From Thiohalobacter sp. (GTDB lineage: Bacteria > Pseudomonadota > Gammaproteobacteria > Thiohalobacterales > Thiohalobacteraceae), in NCBI RefSeq assembly GCF_027000115.1, contig NZ_JALTON010000052.1:1-39411 (forward strand): DNA of 39,411 bases, written 5' to 3'. The notes under the pieces were generated by a model. The model worked only from the letters and a program-made list of their open reading frames with translations, had not been told where the DNA came from and made no database searches. Both the position numbers and the translations under genes were made by a program. Below are positions 23,632-33,418 of the stretch, in pieces. The number at the start of each line of letters is the position of its first letter. Positions within the stretch are counted from its first letter, which is position 1.

Positions 23632-24315
23632 ATGGTTTACAAGTGGCTGGAACTTGTCCAGCAGCACCTGCTGCCGCCCGTCTGCTGCCTGTGCGGCGGC
23701 CCCGGCGAGGCCGGCCGCGACCTCTGCGCCGCCTGCCGGCGCGAACTGCCCCGACCCGACCCCGGATGCCGAATCTGCGCTGCGCCCATGGCAGCGGGCG
23801 ACCTGGTCTGCGGCCGCTGCCAGCGGCAGCGCCCGGCCTTCGATGGCGTGCAGGCGCTGTTCCGTTACGGCCCACCGGTCGACCGCCTGATCCAGATGCT
23901 CAAGTTCGAACGCAGGCTGGCCCACGCCCGCCTCCTGGGCGACCTGCTCGCCGCGGCCATGGGCCCGGACCCGCAGCGGTTGCTGCTGCCCGTCCCCCTG
24001 CATCCGGCACGCATGCGCGAGCGCGGCTTCAACCAGTCGCTGGAACTCGCCCGCCGCGTCGCCCACGCGGGCGGCGGCCGGTTGCTGCCCGATCTGGCAC
24101 AGCGCGTGCGCGCCACGCCGGCGCAGAGCGGTCTCGACGCCCGCGCACGGCGGCGCAACCTGCGCGGGGCCTTTCGCGTGGCGGGTCGCGCACCGGCGCA
24201 GGTCACCCTCATCGACGACGTCATGACCACCGGTGCGACCGTCGAGGCCCTGGCCCGGACCCTGAGGCGCGCGGGGGCGGAAAAAGTCACGGTGTGGGTG
24301 GTGGCGAGGGCGTGA
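23632..24315 (+). CDS. comF: ComF-family phosphoribosyltransferase-like protein
   Basis: A 227-residue protein with an N-terminal zinc-finger region (CCLCG, CAAC, CRIC and CGRC between about 17 and 64) and a phosphoribosyltransferase domain with the PRPP loop VTLIDDVMTTGATVEA near 188-203. The segment LLPVPLHPARMRERGFNQS is typical of ComF/GntX. ComF is needed for DNA uptake in competent bacteria, acting inside the cell on the incoming strand. The ATG at 23632 has AGGGA ten bases before it; the frame open from 23470 lies in the divergent neighbour. Confidence 0.92.
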   Translation: MVYKWLELVQQHLLPPVCCLCGGPGEAGRDLCAACRRELPRPDPGCRICAAPMAAGDLVCGRCQRQRPAFDGVQALFRYGPPVDRLIQMLKFERRLAHARLLGDLLAAAMGPDPQRLLLPVPLHPARMRERGFNQSLELARRVAHAGGGRLLPDLAQRVRATPAQSGLDARARRRNLRGAFRVAGRAPAQVTLIDDVMTTGATVEALARTLRRAGAEKVTVWVVARA

Positions 24316-24354
24316 GGCGCGCGGGGCGCGCAGTGCAACCCGGACATGTCAACA

Positions 24355-24383
24355 GGCCGCGCGCTCTGCGCCTCGGCGCGGCC
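24355..24383. terminator. GC-rich hairpin between convergent comF and haemoglobin genes
   Basis: GGCCGCGC (24355-24362) and GCGCGGCC (24376-24383) form a perfect eight-base-pair stem with a 13-base loop in the 118-base gap where comF and the globin gene end towards each other. There is no T run. Position suggests a bidirectional stop, but the region is so GC-rich that chance pairing is possible. Confidence 0.35.
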
Positions 24384-24433
24384 CCTGCGTCCCCGGCCGC
24401 TACCGCCCTGCGGGGCCGCTTTGCCCTGCCCCT

Positions 24434-24841
24434 TCAGCGATTGCGCATGTGGTCGGCCATGCCCTGGAAGGCCTCGATGAGCTGCGCGCGCAGGGCGTCG
24501 TCGATGTCCATGTCCGCCAGTGCGCGGCGCATGCACAGCATCCATTGATCGCGCTCGGCGTCGCCGATGGGGAAGGGCAGATGACGGGCACGCAGGCGGG
24601 GATGGCCATGCCTCTGGACATACAGCGGCGGCCCGCCGAGCCAGCCCGACAGGAACTCGTAGAGCTTCTCGATGGAACCGGACAGGTCCTCGGGGTGCAG
24701 GCGACGAATGGGCTGCGCCTCGGGCAGGCTGTCCATGTGGCCGTAGAAGCGCGCCACCAGCTCGCGCACGGCGGCATCGCCGCCGAGGCGAACGTAGGGA
24801 TTCTCGGGGTTCGCAGCCTGCTCACCCGTGTCTCTGTTCAT
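24434..24841 (-). CDS. group II truncated haemoglobin (trHbO)
   Basis: A 135-residue 2/2 haemoglobin. Group II marks are Tyr33 (B10, in ARFYGHMDSLPE), the segment KLYEFLSGWLGGPPLY, the proximal His87 in RARHLPFPIG and Trp100 (G8) in DQWMLCM. Such globins bind O2 and NO and are linked to NO or peroxide detoxification. The ATG at 24841 has GAGGAAA before it. It lies about 136 bases downstream of a membrane diguanylate cyclase on the same strand and may share its transcript. Confidence 0.92.
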   Translation of the reverse strand: MNRDTGEQAANPENPYVRLGGDAAVRELVARFYGHMDSLPEAQPIRRLHPEDLSGSIEKLYEFLSGWLGGPPLYVQRHGHPRLRARHLPFPIGDAERDQWMLCMRRALADMDIDDALRAQLIEAFQGMADHMRNR

Positions 24842-24977
24842 GAGGTTTCCTCGTCTGGAACCGACAGCCTGACCAGGGGGCCTTGCCACAACCGGGCAAC
24901 CGTGGGCCGGGAGCGGGCCAGCCCAAGGCGCCTGCGGGCGGTCGTGAATTGTACACGGGTTCACCGGCATGAATTAC

Positions 24978-26450
24978 TCAGCCGACCGTTTCCCCCGCAT
25001 CGACGACGACCCTGTTTCTCCCACCCTTTTTCGCCTGATAGAGTGCCTCGTCGGCCCGCCGAAGGGCACGGCTGCAATCTTCCATGTCCGGCGCCAGCGC
25101 GGCCGCACCCGCGCTGAGGGTGCAGTGCTCGAAGCCCGGGATCCCGGCGGCGGCCAGGTTGGCCCGGAATCGCTCGGACAGGGCGTGGAACCAGCGCGCC
25201 ATGCCGGCGGGTTCGAAGGCCCGCAACAGGATCACGAACTCGTCGCCGCCGAGCCGGATGCAGGGATCCTCGTATCCCCTCGAGGTCAATGCATCGGCCA
25301 GGCATTTCAGCACCTTGTCGCCCGTGGCATGGCCGTGGAGATCGTTGGTCTGTTTGAAATGGTCGATATCCACGATCACCAGGCAGCCCTTGCCACCCGA
25401 TTTGACGAAATCGAGCAACTCGGCACAGACCGGCTCCAGTAGCCGCCGGTTGTGAACCCCGGTAAGGTCATCGGTGGTGCTTTGCTGAAGGAGACGCCGC
25501 TGGCGTGCCGCAATGTTCTCGGCCAGTCCGCGGATCGCATCGAAAAGACCGCGGCTCTCCTGCAGCCTCGGTTTCAGCTCCAGTCCCGGATTTTCCTCTT
25601 GCAGTTCCCGCACGAGCCGGTGGATGGACTCCATTTCCCCGATGAACAGGCGGCCCAGCTTCCGGGTGGTGAGCGCCAGGAAAACGGCGAGCAGGGTGGC
25701 CAGAACCGCGAAGGCCACCAGGAAGTAGACGACCACCGCATCCAGGGCCGGTGCCGGCATGAATGCCTGCAACGTCCAGGCGGTGCCCGGCACCGGCGTA
25801 CGATAGTCCCAGGCATCGGGGCCGGGCCGCCCGGTCTGCGCGATGACCGATCCATCATAGGCGAGCAGCGCCAGGGACTGCCCCGGCGAGGTGACACGGT
25901 CGAGTGCCTGTTGCACAAGATCGAGCCTGAAGCTGGCGAACACGACCCCGACCGGACCCTCGATGCCGTTTACGGATGCAACCAGGTCGAAATGTTCCAG
26001 CCCCTTGACGCCGCGATGCACGCGCGGCCCGGGCAGGATCTCTCCGGACAGGTAATGATGCATGTCGAGGCGACACATCTCACCCAGCCTGAGCCGAAGC
26101 GGCTCGCCGAGCAGCCTGCCCCGGTCATCGAACAGCGCCAGACCCACGCTGCCGGGCAGCAGGGACCGCATCTGCAATGCCCAGTCGTGGGCTTCGTCCG
26201 CCAGCGACAGGGCCAGCATGTCGGCCACCTCCGTCCGTGCCGAGAGACGCTCGACGATATCGCGGTAGACGCGGATGGTCTGGGAAAGGTTCTCCGCCTG
26301 GTGTGCCACCCGCTGCTGCTGGGTGATCCGCGCCTGCGCCAGCAAATGGGTCCGCAGGGCGAGAAACAACAGCACCATCGAAATACAGAGCACGCCCAGC
26401 AGTATCATGATGCTGCGCCGGGTATATTGCCGCACGGAAAGCATGCCCAT
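24978..26450 (-). CDS. membrane diguanylate cyclase with periplasmic sensor domain
   Basis: A 490-residue protein predicted to make cyclic di-GMP from GTP. It has a membrane helix at about 13-33, a periplasmic sensor region to about 235 of dCACHE-like layout (inferred from size and two helices), a second helix at about 238-262, a linker helix and a GGDEF domain. The active site GGDEF is at 401-405, preceded by STTDDLTGVHNRR and VDIDHFKQTND. The canonical RxxD inhibitory site is absent (GYED in its place). I use the ATG at 26450; a GTG at 26462 is possible. The sensed signal is unknown. Confidence 0.9.
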   Translation of the reverse strand: MGMLSVRQYTRRSIMILLGVLCISMVLLFLALRTHLLAQARITQQQRVAHQAENLSQTIRVYRDIVERLSARTEVADMLALSLADEAHDWALQMRSLLPGSVGLALFDDRGRLLGEPLRLRLGEMCRLDMHHYLSGEILPGPRVHRGVKGLEHFDLVASVNGIEGPVGVVFASFRLDLVQQALDRVTSPGQSLALLAYDGSVIAQTGRPGPDAWDYRTPVPGTAWTLQAFMPAPALDAVVVYFLVAFAVLATLLAVFLALTTRKLGRLFIGEMESIHRLVRELQEENPGLELKPRLQESRGLFDAIRGLAENIAARQRRLLQQSTTDDLTGVHNRRLLEPVCAELLDFVKSGGKGCLVIVDIDHFKQTNDLHGHATGDKVLKCLADALTSRGYEDPCIRLGGDEFVILLRAFEPAGMARWFHALSERFRANLAAAGIPGFEHCTLSAGAAALAPDMEDCSRALRRADEALYQAKKGGRNRVVVDAGETVG

Positions 26451-26639
26451 CAGATTTCCCACTGCCGAAACCAGGATCCGGAAGGGTTATCGGCCGCCGC
26501 GCGCTCCGGTTGACCCGACTACCGTTCAAGGCCCCGCAGCAGGCATGGTTGTATTCCGGGCCACGGGCATGAAATCCGCTTCGTTATTGACACGACATAT
26601 TTGTTCGGTTGCCGGATCAATACCTTCCAGAACAAAAAT

Positions 26640-27518
26640 TTATGCGCCGCGCGCGAGATAATCGAGGGCGATGCCGGCGAACACCGCGGCGCCGAACCAG
26701 TTGTTGTTGAGGAAGGCCTCGAAGCAGCGCCGCGGATCCCGGTCGCGGATCAGGTACTGCTGGTACAGCGCCAGCAATGCGGCCACCAGCAGGCCGATGG
26801 CATAGAAGTCGCCCAGCCCCGCCAGGCTGCCGACCAGGCTCAGGCCCAGCAGCACCAGCAGTTGCAGCACCCCCACCACCAGCCGGTCCGCCTCGCCGAA
26901 CAGGATGGCCGTGGACTTGACCCCGATCTTGAGGTCGTCTTCCCGGTCGACCATGGCATAAAGGGTGTCGTAGGCCACCGACCAGAGGATGTTGACCACG
27001 AACAGCAGCCAGGCGATGCGCGGCAGCTCGCCGGTCTGGGCGGCAAAGGCCATGGGGATGGCCCAGCCGAAGGCTGCGCCCAGCACCACCTGGGGCAGAT
27101 GGGTGATGCGCTTGGTGAAGGGATAGACCACGGCCAGCACCACCGCCACGAACGACAGCAGGATGGTGAGCCGGTTCATCAGCAGCACCAGCCCGAAGGC
27201 CAGCAGGCAGAGCACCGCGAACAGGATCAGGGCCTCGCGCGGACTCACCCGGCCGGCGGCGATGGGCCGGTCGCGGGTGCGCGCCACGTGCGGATCGAAG
27301 TGACGGTCGGCGAAATCATTGATGACGCAGCCGGCCGAGCGCATCAGCACCACGCCGGCCACGAACACTGCCAGCACCAGCGGGTCGGGACGCCCCTGGC
27401 CTGCGATCCACAAGGCCCACAGCGTCGGCCACAGCAGCAGCAGGATGCCGATCGGCCGGTCCAGTCGCATCAGCCGCGCATACTCGATCAGCCGTTCGCG
27501 CGCCCGCGATGCCGTCAT
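26640..27518 (-). CDS. ubiA: 4-hydroxybenzoate polyprenyltransferase
   Basis: A 292-residue membrane prenyltransferase that attaches the polyprenyl tail to 4-hydroxybenzoate in ubiquinone synthesis. The first Asp-rich motif [19 protein letters not shown] (about 67-85) and the second, [19 protein letters not shown] (about 183-201), are both intact, with eight or nine membrane helices. The ATG at 27518 overlaps the ubiC stop by four bases (ATGA); a GTG at 27527 would add three residues. Its product enters the quinone pool that feeds the respiratory chain. Confidence 0.96.
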   Translation of the reverse strand: MTASRARERLIEYARLMRLDRPIGILLLLWPTLWALWIAGQGRPDPLVLAVFVAGVVLMRSAGCVINDFADRHFDPHVARTRDRPIAAGRVSPREALILFAVLCLLAFGLVLLMNRLTILLSFVAVVLAVVYPFTKRITHLPQVVLGAAFGWAIPMAFAAQTGELPRIAWLLFVVNILWSVAYDTLYAMVDREDDLKIGVKSTAILFGEADRLVVGVLQLLVLLGLSLVGSLAGLGDFYAIGLLVAALLALYQQYLIRDRDPRRCFEAFLNNNWFGAAVFAGIALDYLARGA

Positions 27519-28102
27519 GCCCGACACCCCGACAGCGCGCGCACCACGCGCGGCAGGAAGATCTCGCTCACCAGCAGCGGCCGGCCATCCAGCCGGAACA
27601 CCGAACGCCGGCCCCAGATCACCGCAGGCCGGGCACGGGTGCCCGCGACCGCGTGCCGGTACAGCTCGCTGCCGGGGCGGATCGCCGCCAGCTCCACCGG
27701 CTCGCGCGCCATGCCCGGATCGGCGAACAGCACCGCACCCAGCGGCCGCTCGCCCAGCCGCGCCAGCCGCCGCCGGCGACCGCCGAGGGTGCGGGCGGGA
27801 ATCACGGTGCGGGCAAACACCCAGGGCGTGTCATCGCAGAACAGGTGCACCTCGCGGATCAGGGCGAAGCGGCGATCGCGCAGACCCAGCGCCTGTGCCT
27901 CGTCGCGCCGCGGCCGGCCCCAGCCCTGGAACTCGACCCGCACCCGGAAGCGCCCCGGACAGGCATCGACCAGCCGCCGGGTCAGCGAGGCGGGATCGAG
28001 CAGCCACTGCCTCAGCTCGCGGGTGAGCTGGCTGCGCCGGTAACAGCCGGCGCGTGCCCAGCGTGGCCCGGTCGTCCGGATCGAACCTGTGGAGTGCGGC
28101 AA
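27515..28102 (-). CDS. ubiC: chorismate lyase
   Basis: A 195-residue protein of the UbiC family, which removes pyruvate from chorismate to give 4-hydroxybenzoate, the substrate of UbiA. Family landmarks are [20 protein letters not shown] near 84-103, ERPLGAVLF and the ending [15 protein letters not shown] with the catalytic Glu. No ATG fits; the best start is TTG at 28102 with GAAGGGC before it. A weak promoter-like GATAAT lies upstream. It is translationally coupled to ubiA. Confidence 0.88.
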   Translation of the reverse strand: MPHSTGSIRTTGPRWARAGCYRRSQLTRELRQWLLDPASLTRRLVDACPGRFRVRVEFQGWGRPRRDEAQALGLRDRRFALIREVHLFCDDTPWVFARTVIPARTLGGRRRRLARLGERPLGAVLFADPGMAREPVELAAIRPGSELYRHAVAGTRARPAVIWGRRSVFRLDGRPLLVSEIFLPRVVRALSGCRA

Positions 28103-28177
28103 GCCCTTCGCCTCGACGGAAGATTCAGGAGGCGCGGATTATCCCATGAAGGGGACGACAGGCGCCAAGCACAACCG

Positions 28178-30292
28178 TCAGACAGCCGCGTAGCGGGTCG
28201 CGTCGCCGAGCCAGCGCCGCACCAGCGGGGCCACATGTTCGGGATGCTGCTCAAGAAGGGTGTCGGCCACCGTTTCCACGGCGTCGAGCTGGGCCTGGTC
28301 GCGCACCAGATCGGCGACCCGCATCTCCACCAGGCCGGTCTGGCGGGTGCCCAGCACCTCGCCGGGGCCGCGCAGCTCCAGGTCACGCTGGGCGATGACG
28401 AAACCGTCGGTGGTTTCACGCATGACGGCCAGCCGCTCGCGCGAGGCCCGCGACAGCGGCGGATGATAGAGCAGCACGCAACTGCTCTTCTCGCTGCCGC
28501 GCCCGACTCGCCCGCGCAACTGGTGCAACTGGGCCAGGCCCAGACGCTCGGCGTTCTCGATGATCATCAGCGAGGCATTGGGGACATCCACCCCGACCTC
28601 GATGACGGTGGTGGCCACCAGCAGGTCGATTTCGGCGGCCTTGAAGGCGGCCATCACGGCTTCCTTCTCGGCCGCCTTCATGCGCCCGTGTACCAGCCCC
28701 ACGCGCAACTGCGGCAAGGCCTCGGCGAGACGGGCGGCAGTGGCCTCGGCGGCCTCCGCGGCCAGCGTCTCGGATTCCTCGATCAGGGTGCACACCCAGT
28801 AGGCCTGGCGACCCCGGGCGCAGGCATCGGCCACCCGCTGCACCACCTCGGCGCGGCGACTGTCGGGGATGGCGACGGTGACCACGGGCGTGCGCCCCGG
28901 CGGCAGTTCGTCGATCAGCGAGGTATCGAGATCGGCATACATGGCCATGGCCAGGGTGCGCGGAATGGGCGTCGCGGTGAGCGTGAGCTGGTGCGGGCGC
29001 AGCGCGCTGCCGCCCTTGTCGCGCAACGCCAGGCGCTGGTGCACACCGAAGCGGTGCTGCTCGTCGACGATCACCAGGCCCAACCGCGCAAAGCGCACCT
29101 CGTCCTGGAACAGGGCATGGGTGCCCACGGCAACCTGGATGCCGCCCTCGGCAAGGCCTGCCAGGGTGTCGGTCCGCGCCCGGCCCTTGCGCCGGCCGCT
29201 GAGCCAGCCGAGCCGCACCCCAAGCGGCTCCAGCCAGCCGTTGAAGTTCTTCCAGTGCTGCTCGGCCAGCAGTTCGGTCGGCGCCATCACCGCCACCTGC
29301 CAGCCGGCCTCCACCGCCTGCAGCGCGGCCAGCGCGGCGACCAGGGTCTTGCCGGAACCGACATCGCCCTGCACCAGCCGCAGCATGGGATGGTCGCGGG
29401 CCAGGTCGCGGGCGATCTCCTCGCTCACCCGAAGCTGCGCCGCGGTCGGTGCAAAGGGCAACGTCGCCAGGAAGGCCTCGCGCAGCCGGCCGGTCCCCGC
29501 CAGCGGCGGTGCCCGCAGCCTGCGCTTGCGCGCGCGCAGGGCACGCAGACTGAGGTGGTGGGCCAGCAGCTCCTCGAAGGCGAGCCGCTGCTGCACCGGA
29601 TGGGTGCCCGCTTCCAGCGCCGCCACATCGGCATCGGGGGGCGGCCGGTGGATGTAGCGCACGGCGTCGCGCAGGTCGGGCATGGCGAAGCGCGACCGCA
29701 CCGCATCGGGCAGCCACTCGGTGAGCCCCTGCGGATGGGCCGCCAGCCAGGCCAGCGCAGTGTCGGTGAGCTTGCGCAGCGTGAGCTGGTGCACGCCCTC
29801 GGTAGCCGGGTACAGCGGCGTCAGATGGGCCGCCACCTCGGCGGCGCCCGCGCCCTCGACCCGCTCGTACTCGGGATGGATCATTTCCAGGGTGGCGGCG
29901 CCGGGGCGGACCTCACCGAAGCAGCGCACGCGGGTGCCGCGGGCGAGCCCCGCCTGCTGTGCGGCATTGAAGTGAAAGAAGCGCAGGGTGATCTGCCCGG
30001 TGCCGTCGGCCAGCCGGACCAGCAGCGAGCGACGCCGGCCGAAGCGCACCTCGGCGAGCTGCACCTCGGCCTCGATCACGGCCTGGTCGCCCGGGCGCAG
30101 GCTGCCCAGCGGCCTCACGCGGGTGCGGTCCTGATAGCGGCAGGGCAGGTGGAACAGGACGTCCTGGACGGTATGGATGCGCAGCTTCGCCAGGCGTTCC
30201 GCCATGCGCGGACCCACCCCCTTCAGCGCCGTGACCGGCACCTCGGCGGCGGATGGATCGCGGTGCGCCCCGGCTTCCCTGTCGCTGCGCAT
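28178..30292 (-). CDS. recG: ATP-dependent DNA helicase RecG
   Basis: A 704-residue helicase that reverses stalled replication forks and branch-migrates Holliday junctions. The wedge/OB domain occupies about the first 250 residues (LKGVGPRMAERLAKL, HLPCRYQDRT). The helicase motifs follow: Walker A QGDVGSGKT, the DEQHRFG box, SATPIPRT-like TATPIPRTLAM and QLRGRVGRG near the C-terminus. The ATG at 30292 fits the family start; the longer frame runs inside ridA. It follows ridA at 25 bases. Confidence 0.96.
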   Translation of the reverse strand: MRSDREAGAHRDPSAAEVPVTALKGVGPRMAERLAKLRIHTVQDVLFHLPCRYQDRTRVRPLGSLRPGDQAVIEAEVQLAEVRFGRRRSLLVRLADGTGQITLRFFHFNAAQQAGLARGTRVRCFGEVRPGAATLEMIHPEYERVEGAGAAEVAAHLTPLYPATEGVHQLTLRKLTDTALAWLAAHPQGLTEWLPDAVRSRFAMPDLRDAVRYIHRPPPDADVAALEAGTHPVQQRLAFEELLAHHLSLRALRARKRRLRAPPLAGTGRLREAFLATLPFAPTAAQLRVSEEIARDLARDHPMLRLVQGDVGSGKTLVAALAALQAVEAGWQVAVMAPTELLAEQHWKNFNGWLEPLGVRLGWLSGRRKGRARTDTLAGLAEGGIQVAVGTHALFQDEVRFARLGLVIVDEQHRFGVHQRLALRDKGGSALRPHQLTLTATPIPRTLAMAMYADLDTSLIDELPPGRTPVVTVAIPDSRRAEVVQRVADACARGRQAYWVCTLIEESETLAAEAAEATAARLAEALPQLRVGLVHGRMKAAEKEAVMAAFKAAEIDLLVATTVIEVGVDVPNASLMIIENAERLGLAQLHQLRGRVGRGSEKSSCVLLYHPPLSRASRERLAVMRETTDGFVIAQRDLELRGPGEVLGTRQTGLVEMRVADLVRDQAQLDAVETVADTLLEQHPEHVAPLVRRWLGDATRYAAV

Positions 30293-30317
30293 GAAGGCGC
30301 GGTCCGCCCGCGGGCGG

Positions 30318-30701
30318 TCAGTCGAGCACCAGGACGGCGTCCATCTCCACGGCCGCGCCCTTGGGCAGGCTGGCCACGCCGATCGCCGCACGCGCGGGAT
30401 AGGGTTCGCTGAAATAGTCGGCCATGACCTGGTTGACCAGCGGGAAATGGGCCAGATCGGTGAGAAAGACGTTGAGCTTGGCAATCTGCTGCAAGCCCCC
30501 GCCCGCCGCCTCGCACACGGCCGCGAGATTGTCGAACACGCGCCGGATCTGCGCCTCCATGTCGCCCTCGACCAGCGCCATGCTGGCCGGATCGAGCGGG
30601 ATCTGCCCGGACAGATAGACGGTGTTGCCGGTCCTCACGGCCTGCGAATAGGTACCGATGGCCTGCGGGGCCTTGTCGGTATGGATGGTTTCTCTGCTCA
30701 C
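30318..30701 (-). CDS. ridA: RidA-family enamine/imine deaminase
   Basis: A 127-residue protein that hydrolyses reactive enamines such as 2-aminoacrylate formed by PLP enzymes. It has the family pattern [14 protein letters not shown] near the start, [11 protein letters not shown] and the ending [20 protein letters not shown] with the active-site Arg and Glu. I choose GTG at 30701, which has AGGAG eight bases upstream and matches the usual MSRE-type start; an ATG at 30722 directly after the spoT stop is possible. It lies between spoT and recG. Confidence 0.93.
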   Translation of the reverse strand: MSRETIHTDKAPQAIGTYSQAVRTGNTVYLSGQIPLDPASMALVEGDMEAQIRRVFDNLAAVCEAAGGGLQQIAKLNVFLTDLAHFPLVNQVMADYFSEPYPARAAIGVASLPKGAAVEMDAVLVLD

Positions 30702-30722
30702 CTGCGCTCCTCGTTCGATCAT

Positions 30723-32978
30723 TCAGCTCTTGACGCGCGTCACCCGCAGCACCAGCGGCAGGTGACGAATGCGGCGCATGACCTGCGCCAGATGCCTGCG
30801 GTCGCGGACGGTGAGGGTAAACAGGATGGAGGTGTTCATCCCGTCGCGCTCCTCGATGTCGACATTCTCGATGTTCGACCCCTCGTCGGCAATGGCCGCG
30901 GCAACGGTTGCCAGCACGCCGCGCTGGTTGGCCACTTCCACGCGCAACTCGGCCGCGAAATCGCCCTCGATGTCCGGCTCCCACTCCACATCCAGCCATT
31001 TCTCCGGCTGGGAACGGAAATCGGCGACATTCCGGCATTCCTGACGATGAATCACGATGCCGCGCCCGGCGCTGACGAAGCCGACGATCTGGTCACCGGG
31101 AATGGGTCGGCAGCACTTGGCGAAGCTGACCACCATGCCCTCGGTACCCTTGATCGCCAGCGGCCGCGACGCGCCGCCGGCGGCCTCCTGCACCGCACCC
31201 TCCTCCTCGCTGCTGCCGACCAGTTGCCGCGCCACCAGCAGCGGCATGCGGTTGCCCAGGCCGATGTCCTCGAGCAGGTCGTCGATCCCGGCCAGCCCGC
31301 AGTCGCTCACGAAGTCCTCGATGCGCCCCGGCTCCAGCGCCTCCAGGCTGCTGCCCAGGCCGGCCAGCGCCTTGTCCAGCAGCCGCTGGCCGAGGCCGAC
31401 CGCCTCCTCGCGGCGCAGGTTCTTCAAATGGTGGCGGATGTTGGCCCGCGCCTTGCCGGTGACCACGAAGTTGAGCCAGGCCGGGTTGGGGTGGGCGCCG
31501 GGCGCGGTGATGATCTCGACCGTCTGGCCGTTGAGCAACGGCGTGCGCAGGGGCGCCAGCCGGCGATCGATCTTGGCGGCGATGCAGGTATTGCCGACCT
31601 CGGTGTGCACGGCATAGGCGAAATCCACCGGCGTGGCCCCGCGCGGCAGTTCCATGATCTCGCCCCTGGGCGTAAAGACGTAGACCTCGTCGGGAAACAG
31701 GTCGATCTTGACGTTTTCCAGAAACTCCAGCGAGTCGCCCGCACTCTTTTGCATCTCCAGCAGTTCGCGCAACCATTCGCGCGCACGGGCCTGGGCACTG
31801 GCGGCGCCGCTCTCGCCGCTCTTGTACAGCCAGTGGGCGGCGATGCCGGCCTCGGCGACCCGGTCCATGTCCCGGGTGCGGATCTGCACCTCGATCGGCA
31901 CCCCGAAGGGGCCGAACAGCACCGTGTGCAGCGACTGGTAGCCGTTGGCCTTGGGAATGGCGATGTAGTCCTTGAACTTGCCCGGCACCGGCTTGTACAG
32001 GTTGTGCATGATGCCGAGCACGCGATAGCAGGTATCCACCGAGTCGACGATGACGCGGAAGGCGTAGACATCCGAGACCTCGGAGAAGGACAGCCCCTTG
32101 TTCCGCATCTTGAGGTAGAGGCTGTAGAGGTGTTTCTCGCGGCTCTTGACCTCGCCCTCGATCTGCTCCTGGAGCAGGCGCTCACGAATGGCGGTCTCGA
32201 TCTTGTTGAGGATTTCCTTGCGGTTGCCACGCGCCCGCTTCACCGCCTCGGCCAGCACCCGGGAGCGCATGGGATGCAGGGCGGCAAAGCCAAGGTCTTC
32301 CAGCTCCAGGCGGATGGCGTTCATGCCCAGCCGGTTGGCGATGGGGGCGTAGATCTCCAGCGTCTCGCGGGCGATGCGCCGGCGCTTGTCGGGCCGCATG
32401 ACGCCGAGCGTCCGCATGTTGTGCAGGCGGTCGGCGAGCTTGATGACGATGACGCGGATATCCTTGACCATCGCCAGCATCATCTTGCGGAAGTTCTCGG
32501 CCTGGGCCTCGGCCTTGCTCTCGAACTGGATCTGGGTGAGCTTGCTGACCCCGTCGACCAGATCGGCGACCTCCTGGCCGAACAGCTTTTCGAGCTGGTC
32601 CTTGGCGGTGGGGGTATCCTCGATGACGTCGTGCAGGATGGCCGCCATGATGCTTTGATGGTCCATCCGCATCCCGGCCAGGATGCGCGCCACGGCGATG
32701 GGGTGATAGATATAGGGTTCGCCGGACAAGCGGTGCTGACCCTCGTGGGCCTCGGCACCGAACAGGTAGGCGCGATATACCTCGCGCACCTGTTCCTCGG
32801 GCAGATAGCCCTCCAGCAACCGGCACAGGTCGCTGATCAGGAATCGCTGTTCGGGTATCCCGCTGTGCTGGGGCTCTGCCACCGTCGCCTGACCTGGGAG
32901 GGGGATCCTGGTGCCGCGGACACGCCAGCGGCGCCGCGTCCCCCCATCACGCCGCCACCGGGCATCTTCACTGCTCAT
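30723..32978 (-). CDS. spoT: bifunctional (p)ppGpp synthetase/hydrolase SpoT
   Basis: A 751-residue RelA/SpoT homologue. The N-terminal HD hydrolase is intact: YIYHPIAVARIL and AAILHDVIEDT (about 90-120). The synthetase domain follows with DVYAFRVIVDSVDTCYRVLG and GFKDYIAIPK-like KFKDYIAIPKANGYQSLHT, then a TGS domain (VYVFTPRGEIMELPRGATP), a conserved Cys region (FAKCCRPIPGDQIVGF) and a C-terminal ACT domain. Both activities may be present, as in SpoT/Rel enzymes. I use the ATG at 32978; a TTG at 32993 would add five residues. It lies between rpoZ and ridA. Confidence 0.94.
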   Translation of the reverse strand: MSSEDARWRRDGGTRRRWRVRGTRIPLPGQATVAEPQHSGIPEQRFLISDLCRLLEGYLPEEQVREVYRAYLFGAEAHEGQHRLSGEPYIYHPIAVARILAGMRMDHQSIMAAILHDVIEDTPTAKDQLEKLFGQEVADLVDGVSKLTQIQFESKAEAQAENFRKMMLAMVKDIRVIVIKLADRLHNMRTLGVMRPDKRRRIARETLEIYAPIANRLGMNAIRLELEDLGFAALHPMRSRVLAEAVKRARGNRKEILNKIETAIRERLLQEQIEGEVKSREKHLYSLYLKMRNKGLSFSEVSDVYAFRVIVDSVDTCYRVLGIMHNLYKPVPGKFKDYIAIPKANGYQSLHTVLFGPFGVPIEVQIRTRDMDRVAEAGIAAHWLYKSGESGAASAQARAREWLRELLEMQKSAGDSLEFLENVKIDLFPDEVYVFTPRGEIMELPRGATPVDFAYAVHTEVGNTCIAAKIDRRLAPLRTPLLNGQTVEIITAPGAHPNPAWLNFVVTGKARANIRHHLKNLRREEAVGLGQRLLDKALAGLGSSLEALEPGRIEDFVSDCGLAGIDDLLEDIGLGNRMPLLVARQLVGSSEEEGAVQEAAGGASRPLAIKGTEGMVVSFAKCCRPIPGDQIVGFVSAGRGIVIHRQECRNVADFRSQPEKWLDVEWEPDIEGDFAAELRVEVANQRGVLATVAAAIADEGSNIENVDIEERDGMNTSILFTLTVRDRRHLAQVMRRIRHLPLVLRVTRVKS

Positions 32979-33040
32979 GGCATCATAGGCCAATCCGGCC
33001 GGCGCGGACAGCCGCGGCGGCAGGGCCGGTCAGGCAGGAA

Positions 33041-33364
33041 TCAGGCTGCGGGGGGCTCGTCGCCCTCGGCGGGCAGGTTGGGGGTTGCGCTGGCCTCCGG
33101 AGCCGCGCCCTCGGCCTCCAGCGCCTCGGCAAACTCGGCCTCGATCTCGGGCTTTTCGGGCTCGGCGATCTCGTCGAGGATGGCCGGGGTCACCAGGCCT
33201 TCGGCGATCTCGCGCAGGGCAACCACGGTGGGCTTGTCATTCTCCCAGTCGACCTTGGGTTCGGCACCGCGGGCCAACTGGCGGGCACGCTTGGCGGCAA
33301 CCAGCACCAGCTCGAAGCGGTTCGCGACATTTTCCAGACAATCTTCTACCGTGATACGTGCCAT
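33041..33364 (-). CDS. rpoZ: RNA polymerase omega subunit
   Basis: A 107-residue protein beginning [20 protein letters not shown] with [18 protein letters not shown], the conserved core of omega. Omega helps assemble RNA polymerase and forms part of a ppGpp-binding site, which fits its place directly before spoT. The C-terminal 40 residues are an acidic, Ala/Glu/Pro-rich tail, longer than in E. coli (91 residues). Confidence 0.96.
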   Translation of the reverse strand: MARITVEDCLENVANRFELVLVAAKRARQLARGAEPKVDWENDKPTVVALREIAEGLVTPAILDEIAEPEKPEIEAEFAEALEAEGAAPEASATPNLPAEGDEPPAA

Positions 33365-33418
33365 GCGCTGTTTCCGTCCAGAATTCAGGTGGGTTGCGGG
33401 CCGGGAAGTCTACCCCAA

